NCBI GenBank assembly: GCA_001660395.1
Contig: LXWE01000001.1
Coordinates: 682,001 to 746,000, forward strand
Origin: Alteromonadaceae bacterium XY-R5
Lineage (GTDB): Bacteria > Pseudomonadota > Gammaproteobacteria > Enterobacterales > Alteromonadaceae
Direction: 5' to 3'
Length of the DNA stretch: 64,000 bases
Within the stretch, counting starts at the first letter, position 1; each line of letters starts with the position of its first letter. The notes under the pieces are model-generated. The model had not been told where the DNA came from and searched no databases. It saw nothing but the letters and a program-made list of their open reading frames with translations. Shown in pieces: positions 37,995 through 46,506 of the stretch. The position numbers and the translations under genes were made by a program.

Positions 37995-38666
37995 ATGGCA
38001 CAAAAGGTCGTTGTCATTTATTCCGGTGGAATGGACTCATTCACCATTCTCAACATGGCGGTTGCCCAGGGGTATGACGTTCATGCCTTGTCCTTTAACT
38101 ATGGTCAGCGCCATAGTAAAGAACTGGATTATGCGGCTCGGGTTTGTAGCGAACTGAAGGTACAACATAAGATCGTCGACATTTCCGCCATCAACGAACT
38201 GGTCGGCGGCTCGTCGCTCACCTCAACAGATATTGAGGTACCTGAAGGTCACTATGCCGAAGACAATATGAAATCAACCGTGGTGCCTAACCGCAACATG
38301 ATTTTACTCTCTATGGCCGTCGGCTATGCGGTTTCATTAGGCGCCGATAAAGTGATGTATGGTGCCCATTCAGGCGATCACACCATCTACCCGGATTGTC
38401 GCCCTGAATTCGTGCATAAAATGAATGATGTCTGTGCCATTGCTAACTATGAGCCAGTAGAAATCGTTACCCCATTTTTAAACGACAGTAAAATCGAAAT
38501 CCTCACCGAAGGCCTGAAAATGGGTCTGGATTATGGAAAAAGCTGGACCTGCTATAACGGCCGAGAAAAGGCCTGTGGCAAATGCGGTTCCTGTCAGGAA
38601 CGCTTAGAAGCCTTCACCGTTGTCGGCGCCACTGATCCGCTCGAATACGAAGACGAAGACGCCTAG
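37995..38666 (+). CDS. queC: 7-cyano-7-deazaguanine synthase QueC
   Basis: The 223-residue ATP-dependent enzyme makes preQ0 from the QueE product. The PP-loop is YSGGMDSFT (about residues 9-17). The C-terminal zinc site is seen in [15 protein letters not shown] (four cysteines). Conserved FNYGQRH and [10 protein letters not shown] are present. AAGAAGG precedes the ATG. Queuosine then goes into tRNAs with GUN anticodons, which include the tRNA-Asn(GTT) genes in this window. Confidence 0.96.
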   Translation: MAQKVVVIYSGGMDSFTILNMAVAQGYDVHALSFNYGQRHSKELDYAARVCSELKVQHKIVDISAINELVGGSSLTSTDIEVPEGHYAEDNMKSTVVPNRNMILLSMAVGYAVSLGADKVMYGAHSGDHTIYPDCRPEFVHKMNDVCAIANYEPVEIVTPFLNDSKIEILTEGLKMGLDYGKSWTCYNGREKACGKCGSCQERLEAFTVVGATDPLEYEDEDA

Positions 38667-38687
38667 CGCGCCATATGCATTCGGCAC

Positions 38688-38716
38688 AAAAAAAGCTGAC
38701 CTTGGTCAGCTTTTTT
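38688..38716. terminator. Bidirectional terminator after queC
   Basis: GCTGAC (38695-38700), loop CTTG, GTCAGC (38705-38710), with A-run before and T6 after. It lies between convergent queC and the LysR gene. Confidence 0.94.
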
Positions 38717-38744
38717 ATTGAATCCAGTTTGGACGACAGCAGAC

Positions 38745-39668
38745 TTACTTTTTAAACGCCTGCTGCACAAAGTAGGTAATTTCTTTAATACAGTGACGCA
38801 AAACAGGGTTCAGCCGAGTGTTTTTACCATTCATCACAAACAACTCATGACTGAATTTAAAGTAATCACCACCCACCGCGACCAAGCCTAAATCACGGGC
38901 CTGAAAATCAATCATATAATCTGGCAGCAAACCCACATATTCGCCCGTCATGATGGCAGCTAAGCAGGCATCGTAAGAATCGGAGAACGTCTGAATCGAC
39001 ATGCGACGCTCATCCTGAATGTAGTTCGCAGAAGACATACCCGAAATACCAATAGCCGGGTAATCTTCAATACGGACATCCGCAGGCAGATTAGCACCGT
39101 ACTTAGCCAGTGGGTGACTTGGTGCACAGTATAAACGTCCTTCACATGCCACTTCCACTGGGTGAAAGGTCACTGATTCGGGTTTGACCATATCATAGGT
39201 AGAAAGAACCAAATGGCACTCACCAGATAATGCCACATGCTCCACTTCGTTGTATAAACGCGTCTGAATATTCACGTGGATATCATCAAATTTCTTCATG
39301 GTGCTTTTCACCGCTTTACTCACTGCATCGAGCACATTCAGCGGCAGGCTGGACATGATCACCAAAGTAATATGACCCGAATAATCATCATGCAGGCTTT
39401 TCAGGTTAAACACGAAGTTATCAAACGCATTAAAAATACGTTTGGTTTCCTGAAAGACCACTTCACCTTCTTTGGTCATCTGAAAACCGCCACGGCCACG
39501 ATGACATAAGACCAAATCAAGACGCTCCTCAAGCTTCTTGATGGCGGCACTGATATTCGGCCGCTGCATACGCAAAACCGGCTCGGCAGCAGTAAATCCA
39601 TTACAGGACGCAACCGCGTAAAACACCCTGAGCAGTTTGATATCCGATTCTTGTAGACGATTAAGCAT
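38745..39668 (-). CDS. LysR family transcriptional regulator
   Basis: The 307-residue protein has an N-terminal winged helix-turn-helix (about residues 7-66, with GFTAAEPVLRMQRPNISAAIKKLEERL) and a C-terminal effector-binding domain of LysR type. The DNA-binding helix contains RPNISAAIKKLE. Target genes cannot be named: neighbours are queC (convergent) and, upstream on the other side, the uvrB terminator. A palindromic region just upstream may be an autoregulatory site. Confidence 0.92.
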   Translation of the reverse strand: MLNRLQESDIKLLRVFYAVASCNGFTAAEPVLRMQRPNISAAIKKLEERLDLVLCHRGRGGFQMTKEGEVVFQETKRIFNAFDNFVFNLKSLHDDYSGHITLVIMSSLPLNVLDAVSKAVKSTMKKFDDIHVNIQTRLYNEVEHVALSGECHLVLSTYDMVKPESVTFHPVEVACEGRLYCAPSHPLAKYGANLPADVRIEDYPAIGISGMSSANYIQDERRMSIQTFSDSYDACLAAIMTGEYVGLLPDYMIDFQARDLGLVAVGGDYFKFSHELFVMNGKNTRLNPVLRHCIKEITYFVQQAFKK

Positions 39669-39682
39669 AGAGCACCACTTTT

Positions 39683-39713
39683 TATAGGTATGGTATTTGA
39701 TACTAAAGCTATA
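39683..39713. promoter_or_regulatory. Candidate LysR-type operator
   Basis: TATAG (39683-39687) and CTATA (39709-39713) form an outer inverted repeat around the inner GTAT-N3-ATAC (39693-39703). Dyads of the T-N11-A kind, 15-45 bases ahead of the regulator gene, are typical LysR autoregulation sites. The call rests on symmetry and position alone. Confidence 0.45.
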
Positions 39714-39955
39714 GTAGGACAGCGCGTTAACGAATACAACGCTAAAGTTATCAAATTCAACCTGTTTTCAACATTTACTGAACATGACGCCCAATTAACT
39801 TACCTTTGATTAGGTATTTTTAGCCCACCAGCACAAACGCTGAGAAACACAGATAATTTGTTAGCGGCCAACCGTCTCCATTCACCTACATTAATAGATA
39901 TATTTAAATATACCCATTTATATCCACTCATCCCTTTAAACCCATTTAACGTAAG

Positions 39956-39978
39956 AAAAAAGCGCCGCTGGGGCGCTT
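39956..39978 (-). terminator. Terminator of uvrB
   Basis: AGCGCC (39961-39966) pairs with GGCGCT (39972-39977) around loop GCTGG. The A-run at 39956-39961 gives the T-tract on the minus strand, 22 bases past the uvrB stop. Confidence 0.9.
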
Positions 39979-39999
39979 CTCTGATCAGGAGTCAGGAGG

Positions 40000-42021
40000 T
40001 TAAGAAACTTTCACCAGCGTTTGCCGCAATGCTTCGATCTCGTCACGCAACGCAGCCGCCTTTTCAAACTCAAGATCCTTCGCCAGCTTGAACATCTCTT
40101 TTTCCAGTCCTTCGATTTTGCTCATCAGTTCTGTGGCATTTAGCGCGTGGTACTCGCCTTTGCTTTCGCCGACTTTACGCAATTTCACCGCTGGACCTGC
40201 ATCATTCGCGGCGCTATCCCCGCCCAGGTCCATGATGTCGGTAATGGGTTTATTCAACTTCGTTGGAGTTATGCCGTTGGCCTCATTAAACGCGATTTGT
40301 TTTTCACGACGGCGCTCGGTTTCTTCAATGGCACGCTGCATCGATCCCGTGATCCTGTCACCATATAAAATCGCCCGACCATTTAAGTTACGAGCGGCCC
40401 GGCCGATGGTTTGAATCAACGATCGATCAGAACGCAGGAAACCTTCTTTATCCGCATCCAGTATCGCCACCAGACCGACTTCTGGCATATCCAGACCTTC
40501 CCGCAGCAAGTTGATCCCAACCAGTACATCAAATTTACCCAAGCGTAAATCACGAATGATCTCAATCCGTTCTACGGTATCGATATCTGAATGCAGGTAA
40601 CGGACTCGAATATCATGCTCATCCAGATAATCACTCAGATCTTCCGCCATACGCTTGGTCAGGGTCGTCACCAACACTCGCTCATCCACATCCAGACATT
40701 TGCGGATTTCCGACATCAAATCATCCACCTGAGTCGTCACCGGGCGAACTTCAATCAGCGGATCCAATAAGCCTGTGGGTCGCACGACCTGCTCGACCAC
40801 ATCGCCGGCAGATTTCTCCAACTCGTACTTGCCTGGCGTCGCTGATACATAAATGGTTTGTGGTGAGATCGCCTCAAATTCGTCAAACTTAAGTGGGCGA
40901 TTATCCAGCGCGGATGGCAAACGAAAACCATATTCCACTAAGGTTTCTTTACGTGAACGATCGCCTTTGTACATCGCCCCAATCTGCGACACAGTAACAT
41001 GAGACTCGTCGATAAAAATCAGGCCATCAGCCGGAAAATAATCGATTAGGGTCGGAGGCGGTTCACCTGGTGGACGGCCGGATAAATATCGGGAATAGTT
41101 TTCAATGCCTGAGCAATAACCTAGTTCCAGCATCATTTCGATATCAAACTGAGTACGCTGACTAATCCGCTGCTCTTCAATCAGTTTATTCGCCTCTTTG
41201 AGCTGCTCGCGTCGCTCTCTCAACTCCAGCTTGATATGTTCAATGGCTTCAAGGATCTTTTCCCGAGGCGTTACATAATGCGTTTTCGGAAAAATCGTTG
41301 TCCTTGCTACCGTTTTATCTACGGCGCCGGTTAAAGGATCAAACAAGCTGATCCGCTCAATTTCCTCGTCGAATAATTCAACCCTTACGCCCTGACGCTC
41401 AGAATCTGCAGGGAAGATATCAATCACGTCACCACGGACTCTGAAGGTACCGCGTTCAAAAGCGACGTCATTACGGGTGTATTGCATTTCAGCCAGACGA
41501 CGCAAAATATCGCGCTGATCCATCAGATCACCCTGACGCAAATGCAACAGCATTTTCATATATGATTCAGGATCACCCAAACCATAAATGGCCGAGACAC
41601 TGGATACGATCACCACGTCACGACGCTCCATCAGCGCCTTGGTGGCTGATAAACGCATTTGTTCAATGTGGTCATTGATAGATGCGTCTTTCTCTATAAA
41701 GGTATCTGTGGTCGGAACATACGCCTCTGGCTGATAGTAGTCGTAGTAAGAAACGAAATATTCCACGGCATTGTTGGGGAAAAATTCTTTCATTTCTCCA
41801 TACAATTGCGCCGCCAGAGTTTTGTTGTGGGCGAGGATAAGAGTTGGGCGCTGTTGCTGCGCAATCACATTGGCCATGGTGAACGTTTTACCTGAGCCAG
41901 TTACCCCCAGCAACGTCTGACAAGCAAGGCCAGACTCAAGCCCGTCAACCAAGGCTTCAATGGCCTTAGGCTGATCTCCGGCAGGTTGATATTTCGATAC
42001 TAAATCAAATCCGCGTGACAT
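40000..42021 (-). CDS. uvrB: Excinuclease ABC subunit UvrB
   Basis: The 673-residue helicase-like protein has exactly the length of E. coli UvrB. It verifies lesions and loads UvrC in nucleotide excision repair. Walker [14 protein letters not shown] is at about residues 39-51, the beta-hairpin region at about 90-115 (YYQPEAYVP), DESH in IFIDESHVT, helicase motif [11 protein letters not shown], and the C-terminal UVR coiled-coil that binds UvrC. It lies 9 bases after the MATE gene on the same strand and so seems to be co-transcribed with it. No LexA box (CTGT-N8-ACAG) was found upstream of either. Confidence 0.97.
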   Translation of the reverse strand: MSRGFDLVSKYQPAGDQPKAIEALVDGLESGLACQTLLGVTGSGKTFTMANVIAQQQRPTLILAHNKTLAAQLYGEMKEFFPNNAVEYFVSYYDYYQPEAYVPTTDTFIEKDASINDHIEQMRLSATKALMERRDVVIVSSVSAIYGLGDPESYMKMLLHLRQGDLMDQRDILRRLAEMQYTRNDVAFERGTFRVRGDVIDIFPADSERQGVRVELFDEEIERISLFDPLTGAVDKTVARTTIFPKTHYVTPREKILEAIEHIKLELRERREQLKEANKLIEEQRISQRTQFDIEMMLELGYCSGIENYSRYLSGRPPGEPPPTLIDYFPADGLIFIDESHVTVSQIGAMYKGDRSRKETLVEYGFRLPSALDNRPLKFDEFEAISPQTIYVSATPGKYELEKSAGDVVEQVVRPTGLLDPLIEVRPVTTQVDDLMSEIRKCLDVDERVLVTTLTKRMAEDLSDYLDEHDIRVRYLHSDIDTVERIEIIRDLRLGKFDVLVGINLLREGLDMPEVGLVAILDADKEGFLRSDRSLIQTIGRAARNLNGRAILYGDRITGSMQRAIEETERRREKQIAFNEANGITPTKLNKPITDIMDLGGDSAANDAGPAVKLRKVGESKGEYHALNATELMSKIEGLEKEMFKLAKDLEFEKAAALRDEIEALRQTLVKVS

Positions 42022-42030
42022 AACTCTCTC

Positions 42031-43422
42031 TTATTTAGCGGCCGACAGCTGAGCATGAGATGATGCCGTCTGTTGTAAACGATGGGTAAACCAAACGGCT
42101 GCCACCATCGCTGCGCATAAATTAGCGCCAACGCCCCCCCAAAACAAACCACTTAGACCAAACCAAATACTGCCCACAATCGAAAGGGGCAAAAAACAAA
42201 TAAACAATCGGATAATGCTCATCCCTAAAGCATGCATAGGGTGATGCAAAGCATTAAAGGATGAATTTGTTAACACTATCACTCCTTGCAAACCATAACC
42301 AAGAGGTACGATCGCCAGAAATAACCGAATTAGACGAGCCACTTCTGGCTCAGTACTGAATATCCCCGCAATCACAGGCGCCAGCAGCCACATCAGCATT
42401 GCGATTATCAATTGCCAGCCCATGACAAAGGCAGTTGCGATTTTATACGCCCCTTTAACCCGTTCAAACTGACCCGCCCCATAATTCTGACTGATAAAAG
42501 GTGGTAGTGACATCGACATCGCAAGCACCACAATACAGGCCAAAGATTCAAGCCGTCCGCCCACGCCCCAGGCAGCAACGGCTTCAGCGCCAAAACCTGC
42601 CACAGTTGCAGTTAATACTGCATTGCTCAATGGCGTAAGCATGTTGGCCCCCGCCGCAGGCAAGCCAATTTTTAAAATTGGCCGAACGGTGATCAGAAAC
42701 TGCTGCATGCTTAATGGACGCGATTCAATTAACTGGCGCTTTTTGGCCAACAAATAAAGGATATAACTACAGCCACACAGCCAGGAAATTAAGGTGGCGA
42801 TCGCTGCGCCCTGAATACCTAAGGCAGGAAATGGCCCAATGCCAAAAATCAATAATGGGTCCAGCACCGCATTGATCGCGCCCCCCATGGCCATAATATA
42901 GCTTGGCGTTTTCGTGTCTCCCGCGCCCCTGAGCACCGCATTACCAACCATAGGCAATGCCAAAAATACGGATGCCAAAAACCAGGTATGCATATAGCCG
43001 CGAATATAAGGCATTAGCGATTCAGATGCGCCTAGCCAGGCAAAGATGCGATCTGTCTGCCAATATCCCAGCGCAGCAAATGCCATAACAATATAGGTAG
43101 ACAGCATCAAGGCAGATGTCGCCAGCGCTTTGGCCTGATCCAACTTACCCTCCCCCAGCGAACGTCCTACCACAGCAGAAGTGCCAATGCTGATACCGAT
43201 ATTTAAACTAATAAGGGTAAAAGTAATCGGAAAAGTAAATGAAATGGCAGCAAGTTGATCTGTCCCCAACATGCCAACAAAAAAGGTATCGACCAGTCCA
43301 AAGGTCATTAACATGATCATTGCCAGGATCATTGGCAAGGTCATTTTGATCAGAGTGGTAGGGATCGGCGCCACCAATAACGGGTTTTGCGATCCTGAAG
43401 TTAGCTTAGCATCCACGAACAA
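42031..43422 (-). CDS. MATE family multidrug efflux transporter
   Basis: The product has 463 residues from TTG 43422, or 461 from GTG 43416; both follow a GAGAT ribosome-binding site. Twelve hydrophobic helices in two similar halves are visible (for example LPMILAMIMLMTFGLVDTFFVG), with the AISFTFPITF and GAGDTKTPSYIM segments typical of MATE proteins. They export cationic drugs or metabolites in exchange for Na+ or H+. Its tight coupling to uvrB is unusual. It starts next to the long gene-free region that carries DnaA-box-like sites. Confidence 0.9.
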   Translation of the reverse strand: MFVDAKLTSGSQNPLLVAPIPTTLIKMTLPMILAMIMLMTFGLVDTFFVGMLGTDQLAAISFTFPITFTLISLNIGISIGTSAVVGRSLGEGKLDQAKALATSALMLSTYIVMAFAALGYWQTDRIFAWLGASESLMPYIRGYMHTWFLASVFLALPMVGNAVLRGAGDTKTPSYIMAMGGAINAVLDPLLIFGIGPFPALGIQGAAIATLISWLCGCSYILYLLAKKRQLIESRPLSMQQFLITVRPILKIGLPAAGANMLTPLSNAVLTATVAGFGAEAVAAWGVGGRLESLACIVVLAMSMSLPPFISQNYGAGQFERVKGAYKIATAFVMGWQLIIAMLMWLLAPVIAGIFSTEPEVARLIRLFLAIVPLGYGLQGVIVLTNSSFNALHHPMHALGMSIIRLFICFLPLSIVGSIWFGLSGLFWGGVGANLCAAMVAAVWFTHRLQQTASSHAQLSAAK

Positions 43423-43943
43423 CTATCTCATTTTGGCTGGAGCGGCATTGTAGGCCAGCGACACATAGTTCGCCATGGCACTCACCCCAGATTACGACAC
43501 GCTGACGAATTTTCCGTCTGAAATCGATTAAAAAACCGAAAAGCCTAAAGTTTTCCACAATTGGAAAGCAGACTTAACAGTAAAAAGAATAACTTAAGAA
43601 CTTTCGACTAAAGAATCAGCAAAGCTTATCGCCAAAAAGGTGCAATGATTGCTCTACAGGTCACGTAATCCCCGTTTTGGAGCAAATAACAACAACCTTT
43701 GTATATATCCACACCCACTGTCTTTTTCTTAATTTTTTGCGTCCTGCTACTTGACTTTACACATGTCGGGCCAGTTAGTCGCATGTCGAACAAAAAACAA
43801 CCTAAACGTCCAACTTAACACCGAAATAAAAACTAAACCATTGATTTTAATAGATTTAATTCAAATAAAACCACAATTGCGTATTTCCTGTTGACACCGA
43901 GTTTACTGGGCCTGAAGCCTTCCTAATAAATTCATCAACATAC

Positions 43944-43966
43944 TTATCCACAGATTTAGTGGATAA
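43944..43966. promoter_or_regulatory. Facing pair of DnaA boxes
   Basis: TTATCCACA (43944-43952) is a perfect DnaA box, and AGTGGATAA (43958-43966) is its near-exact reverse complement, 5 bases away. The pair forms an inverted repeat with 8-bp arms. Closely spaced facing boxes favour DnaA dimer binding. Confidence 0.6.
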
Positions 43967-44099
43967 CTCAAGGGGGCGCAGATTTTACCGGCACTGAACG
44001 GACATTGGATAAAATTTTAGGTAAGTCAACACTAACCTGACATATGTGGAGTTTAGGTGACAGAAATATGAATATATGTATTTATTTACAGTAGTCAAA

Positions 44100-44225
44100 G
44101 ATCTTCTAATAACGAAATCATCTAGGTTCATCGTTAATATAACATTTAGATCAGATCACGATCCCAAAACGCAAACCGATGATCTTTTCAGCAAAAGTTG
44201 TTGAACTGATCACCAGCTACCGATC
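44100..44225. promoter_or_regulatory. GATC (Dam/SeqA) cluster
   Basis: GATC occurs at 44100, 44149, 44154, 44160, 44181, 44208 and 44222: seven times in 126 bases, where about one per 256 would be expected by chance. Dense GATC sites near DnaA boxes are typical of SeqA-bound origins in Dam-bearing gammaproteobacteria. Confidence 0.55.
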
Positions 44226-44855
44226 CAATCCATATATGAGAGCGCTCAAGTGATGAAAAAACCAGCTTTTGCGGTGCATAACTTTCAGGCCTCTAATTCA
44301 ATCTGTGGATAGTTTCAACACGACCACGATGACTTCTTAGTATGAGCGCAAATCTGCACTATATAGTCAGTCAGCATTCCTCCCCTCTTGATAACGTTCT
44401 GCTAAGGCATACTTAAACAACGGTTTTGGCCTTCTCCTCGCATCTAAGCACTTTCATATTTAGCTTTCTTAAATCATGAACCTTCTATATTGAGGCACAA
44501 CAAGGAATCAGACTGACACATGCTAACGTAATCTTCATGAACTCAATATGTATCGGCATCATAATGGCGTCTTTCAACTCGCACGCAATACCGCAGCGAC
44601 GGATAGACATTTGCCATCTAATATCCATTCTCCGCAGCAATACTTTAAGTCACGTATCGATTTTCAGCTCACCGTTACCTTCCACGCTAACGAACACAAC
44701 TTACCGTAGCTTTTCTTGCGGACAAATCAGGCCATATAACGTTATTTTGCTGCTTATTTTCCAAGCGATATCACCAATTTGGCGTAAAACCCAACAAGAA
44801 ATGCACAACAAAACAGCAAACAAACTATTTCATGCAAAATAATGGAATCGGAGTG

Positions 44856-44884
44856 TTGACAGGTGTGAGGTAGCTCTTTAATAT
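44856..44884 (+). promoter_or_regulatory. Promoter of the tRNA-Asn pair
   Basis: A perfect -35 TTGACA (44856-44861), a 17-base spacer and -10 TAATAT (44879-44884) lie 21 bases before the first tRNA. The GC-rich CGGCCCCG after the -10 is the kind of discriminator found in growth-rate and ppGpp-controlled stable RNA promoters. Confidence 0.9.
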
Positions 44885-44905
44885 TCGGCCCCGTTGAAGT
44901 TCAGG

Positions 44906-44982
44906 TCCCCCTTAGCTCAGTTGGTTAGAGCGACGGACTGTTAATCCGCAGGTCCCCCGTTCAAGTCGGGGAGGGGGAGCCA
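44906..44982 (+). tRNA. tRNA-Asn (anticodon GTT), copy 1
   Basis: The full cloverleaf is visible over 77 bases including encoded CCA: acceptor stem TCCCCCT with AGGGGGA, D-stem GCTC/GAGC, anticodon loop CTGTTAA with GTT, T-stem CCCCG/CGGGG with loop TTCAAGT, discriminator G. The anticodon stem has an A-C mismatch at its outer pair. The GTT anticodon is a queuosine target, and queE/queC are in this window. Confidence 0.97.
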
Positions 44983-45005
44983 CTTCAAACCCAAGTAATA
45001 GCTGT

Positions 45006-45082
45006 TCCCCCTTAGCTCAGTTGGTTAGAGCGACGGACTGTTAATCCGCAGGTCCCCCGTTCAAGTCGGGGAGGGGGAGCCA
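45006..45082 (+). tRNA. tRNA-Asn (anticodon GTT), copy 2
   Basis: The sequence is identical to copy 1 over all 77 bases, and starts exactly 100 bases after it with a 23-base spacer. It is probably co-transcribed from the promoter at 44856-44884. No clear T-rich terminator hairpin follows. Confidence 0.97.
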
Positions 45083-45362
45083 CTTGAGGCTCCAATTCAG
45101 TTTCCAGTACGCAAATACGTCCCAAAAACTATAAATTCCCAGCTCCAATTCATTACCGCAATAACCTTACGTTTTGTTTGTTTTTCTCCATTGGTCTACC
45201 TGCTATTCTTAGTACTTCGTAATCCGAACGAAAACTTATTGAAATTTCAACTTTTATCCGTGCGAATCTGTCGATTAATGACGCCTGTTGCATTGAGCTA
45301 TGACCGATAAAAAAGGATAATGCGCGGGTTACCCTGATTAGAACAAATAAGACGAATTCCGA

Positions 45363-45944
45363 ATGACAGACTTCTTACTTTTATTGGTAGGAACCGTCCT
45401 GGTTAATAACTTTGTGTTAGTGCAGTTTCTAGGCCTTTGCCCTTTTATGGGGGTATCAAGCAAACTGGAAACCGCCATTGGCATGTCCATGGCCACTACC
45501 TTTGTGTTAACTCTGGCGTCCATGACCAGTTACCTGGTCGAACATTATGTGCTGCTGCCATTGGGCATAGGCTATCTGCGTACCATGAGCTTCATCCTGG
45601 TGATTGCTGTTGTGGTACAGTTTACTGAAATGGTTGTGCACAAAACCAGCCCGACCCTGTACCGCCTGCTCGGGATCTTCCTGCCACTCATTACCACCAA
45701 CTGTGCGGTATTGGGCGTTGCTCTGCTTAACGTGAATCAACAGCACAACTTTATTGAATCCGTCATTTATGGTTTTGGTGCAGCTGTGGGCTTCTCCCTG
45801 GTACTGACCCTGTTCTCCGCCATGCGTGAGCGCTTAGCCGTGGCCGATGTGCCGGCGCCATTTAAAGGCGCCTCCATTGCCATGATCACCGCAGGCCTGA
45901 TGTCCATGGCCTTTATGGGCTTTAGCGGGTTAGTGAAGTTCTGA
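45363..45944 (+). CDS. rnfA: RNF complex subunit RnfA
   Basis: The 193-residue protein has six membrane helices and the same length as E. coli RsxA/RnfA. The half-membrane [2Fe-2S] cysteines are in LGLCPFMG and TTNCAVLG. With RnfE it forms the core of the Rnf (Rsx) complex, which moves electrons between NADH and ferredoxin with ion transport, and in E. coli also keeps SoxR reduced. It opens the rnfABCDGE-nth operon. The next gene overlaps by one base. Confidence 0.97.
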   Translation: MTDFLLLLVGTVLVNNFVLVQFLGLCPFMGVSSKLETAIGMSMATTFVLTLASMTSYLVEHYVLLPLGIGYLRTMSFILVIAVVVQFTEMVVHKTSPTLYRLLGIFLPLITTNCAVLGVALLNVNQQHNFIESVIYGFGAAVGFSLVLTLFSAMRERLAVADVPAPFKGASIAMITAGLMSMAFMGFSGLVKF

Positions 45945-46498
45945 TGACCTTAGTAAATGCTTTAATTGCCCTTGGGGTGCTGGCGCTAATATTTGGCCTT
46001 GTACTTGGCTACGCCGCCATCCGATTTAAAGTGGAAGGCGACCCTCTGGTTGATCAAATTGACGCCATTTTGCCACAAACCCAGTGTGGTCAGTGTGGCT
46101 ACCCTGGCTGTAAACCTTATGCAGAAGCCATTGCCAATGGCGATGACATCAATAAATGTCCACCTGGTGGCGAAAGCACGATTAAAAAGCTGGCGGATTT
46201 AATGGGCGTTGAAGCCAAACCGCTGGATGCCGCTCACGGCGAAGAAGACGTTAAAAAAGTCGCTTTCATTCGCGAAGATGAGTGTATTGGCTGCACTAAG
46301 TGTATTCAGGCTTGTCCTGTGGATGCCATTTTGGGTGCCGCTAAGCATATGCATACCGTGTTAACGGATGAATGTACCGGCTGTGACCTGTGTGTCGAGC
46401 CCTGCCCGGTTGACTGTATTGATATGGTGCCTGTGGCACCAACAGCTTCATCCTGGCGCTGGGACTTTAACAGCATTCCGGTTAAGCAACTTGATTAA
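45944..46498 (+). CDS. rnfB: RNF complex subunit RnfB
   Basis: The protein has 184 residues: an N-terminal membrane helix, a [4Fe-4S] site in [17 protein letters not shown] with a distant CPPGG, then two ferredoxin motifs [15 protein letters not shown] and [15 protein letters not shown]. It is the ferredoxin-facing subunit in the cytoplasm. It begins at the last base of the rnfA stop codon and is followed 8 bases later by rnfC. Confidence 0.96.
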   Translation: MTLVNALIALGVLALIFGLVLGYAAIRFKVEGDPLVDQIDAILPQTQCGQCGYPGCKPYAEAIANGDDINKCPPGGESTIKKLADLMGVEAKPLDAAHGEEDVKKVAFIREDECIGCTKCIQACPVDAILGAAKHMHTVLTDECTGCDLCVEPCPVDCIDMVPVAPTASSWRWDFNSIPVKQLD

Positions 46499-46506
46499 GG
46501 TGTCCC

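Larger units (their letters stand above)
39669..39999. other. Intergenic region between lysR and uvrB
   Basis: This AT-rich gap of 331 bases holds the presumed lysR promoter and operator (39683-39713), a weak AT hairpin TACCT/AGGTA followed by T5 (39801-39821), and the uvrB terminator (39956-39978). I see no gene in it. Confidence 0.6.
43423..44855. other. Long gene-free AT-rich region with DnaA-box and GATC clusters
   Basis: About 1.4 kb between the MATE gene and the tRNA-Asn promoter has no credible coding frame. DnaA-box-like sequences, by eye: TTTTCCACA (43551-43559), ATATCCACA (43705-43713), the facing pair at 43944-43966, GGTGCATAA (44273-44281), TGTGGATAG (44304-44312). An AT-rich stretch lies at 44063-44088 and seven GATC sites at 44100-44225. 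The pattern resembles a replication origin or a DnaA-regulatory locus such as datA or DARS. The usual oriC neighbours (mnmG, mioC, dnaA) are absent from the window. Confidence 0.5.

Noticed and set aside
42022-43550. LexA box before MATE-uvrB
   Set aside because: No CTGT-N8-ACAG pattern was found by eye in the upstream region or the gap.
44537-44842. A 101-codon open frame just before the tRNA promoter
   Set aside because: No ribosome-binding site, no recognisable domain, and a residue mix typical of AT-rich non-coding DNA. It runs through the gene-free region with DnaA-box-like sites.
43423-44855. Calling the region the chromosomal oriC outright
   Set aside because: The usual neighbours (mnmG, mioC, dnaA, rpmH) are missing, most boxes have a mismatch, and no genome-wide skew could be calculated, so only an origin-like or DnaA-regulatory cluster is claimed.
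44906-45082. Integrative element attached at tRNA-Asn
   Set aside because: No integrase gene, no att-like partial tRNA copy, and ordinary housekeeping genes on both sides.
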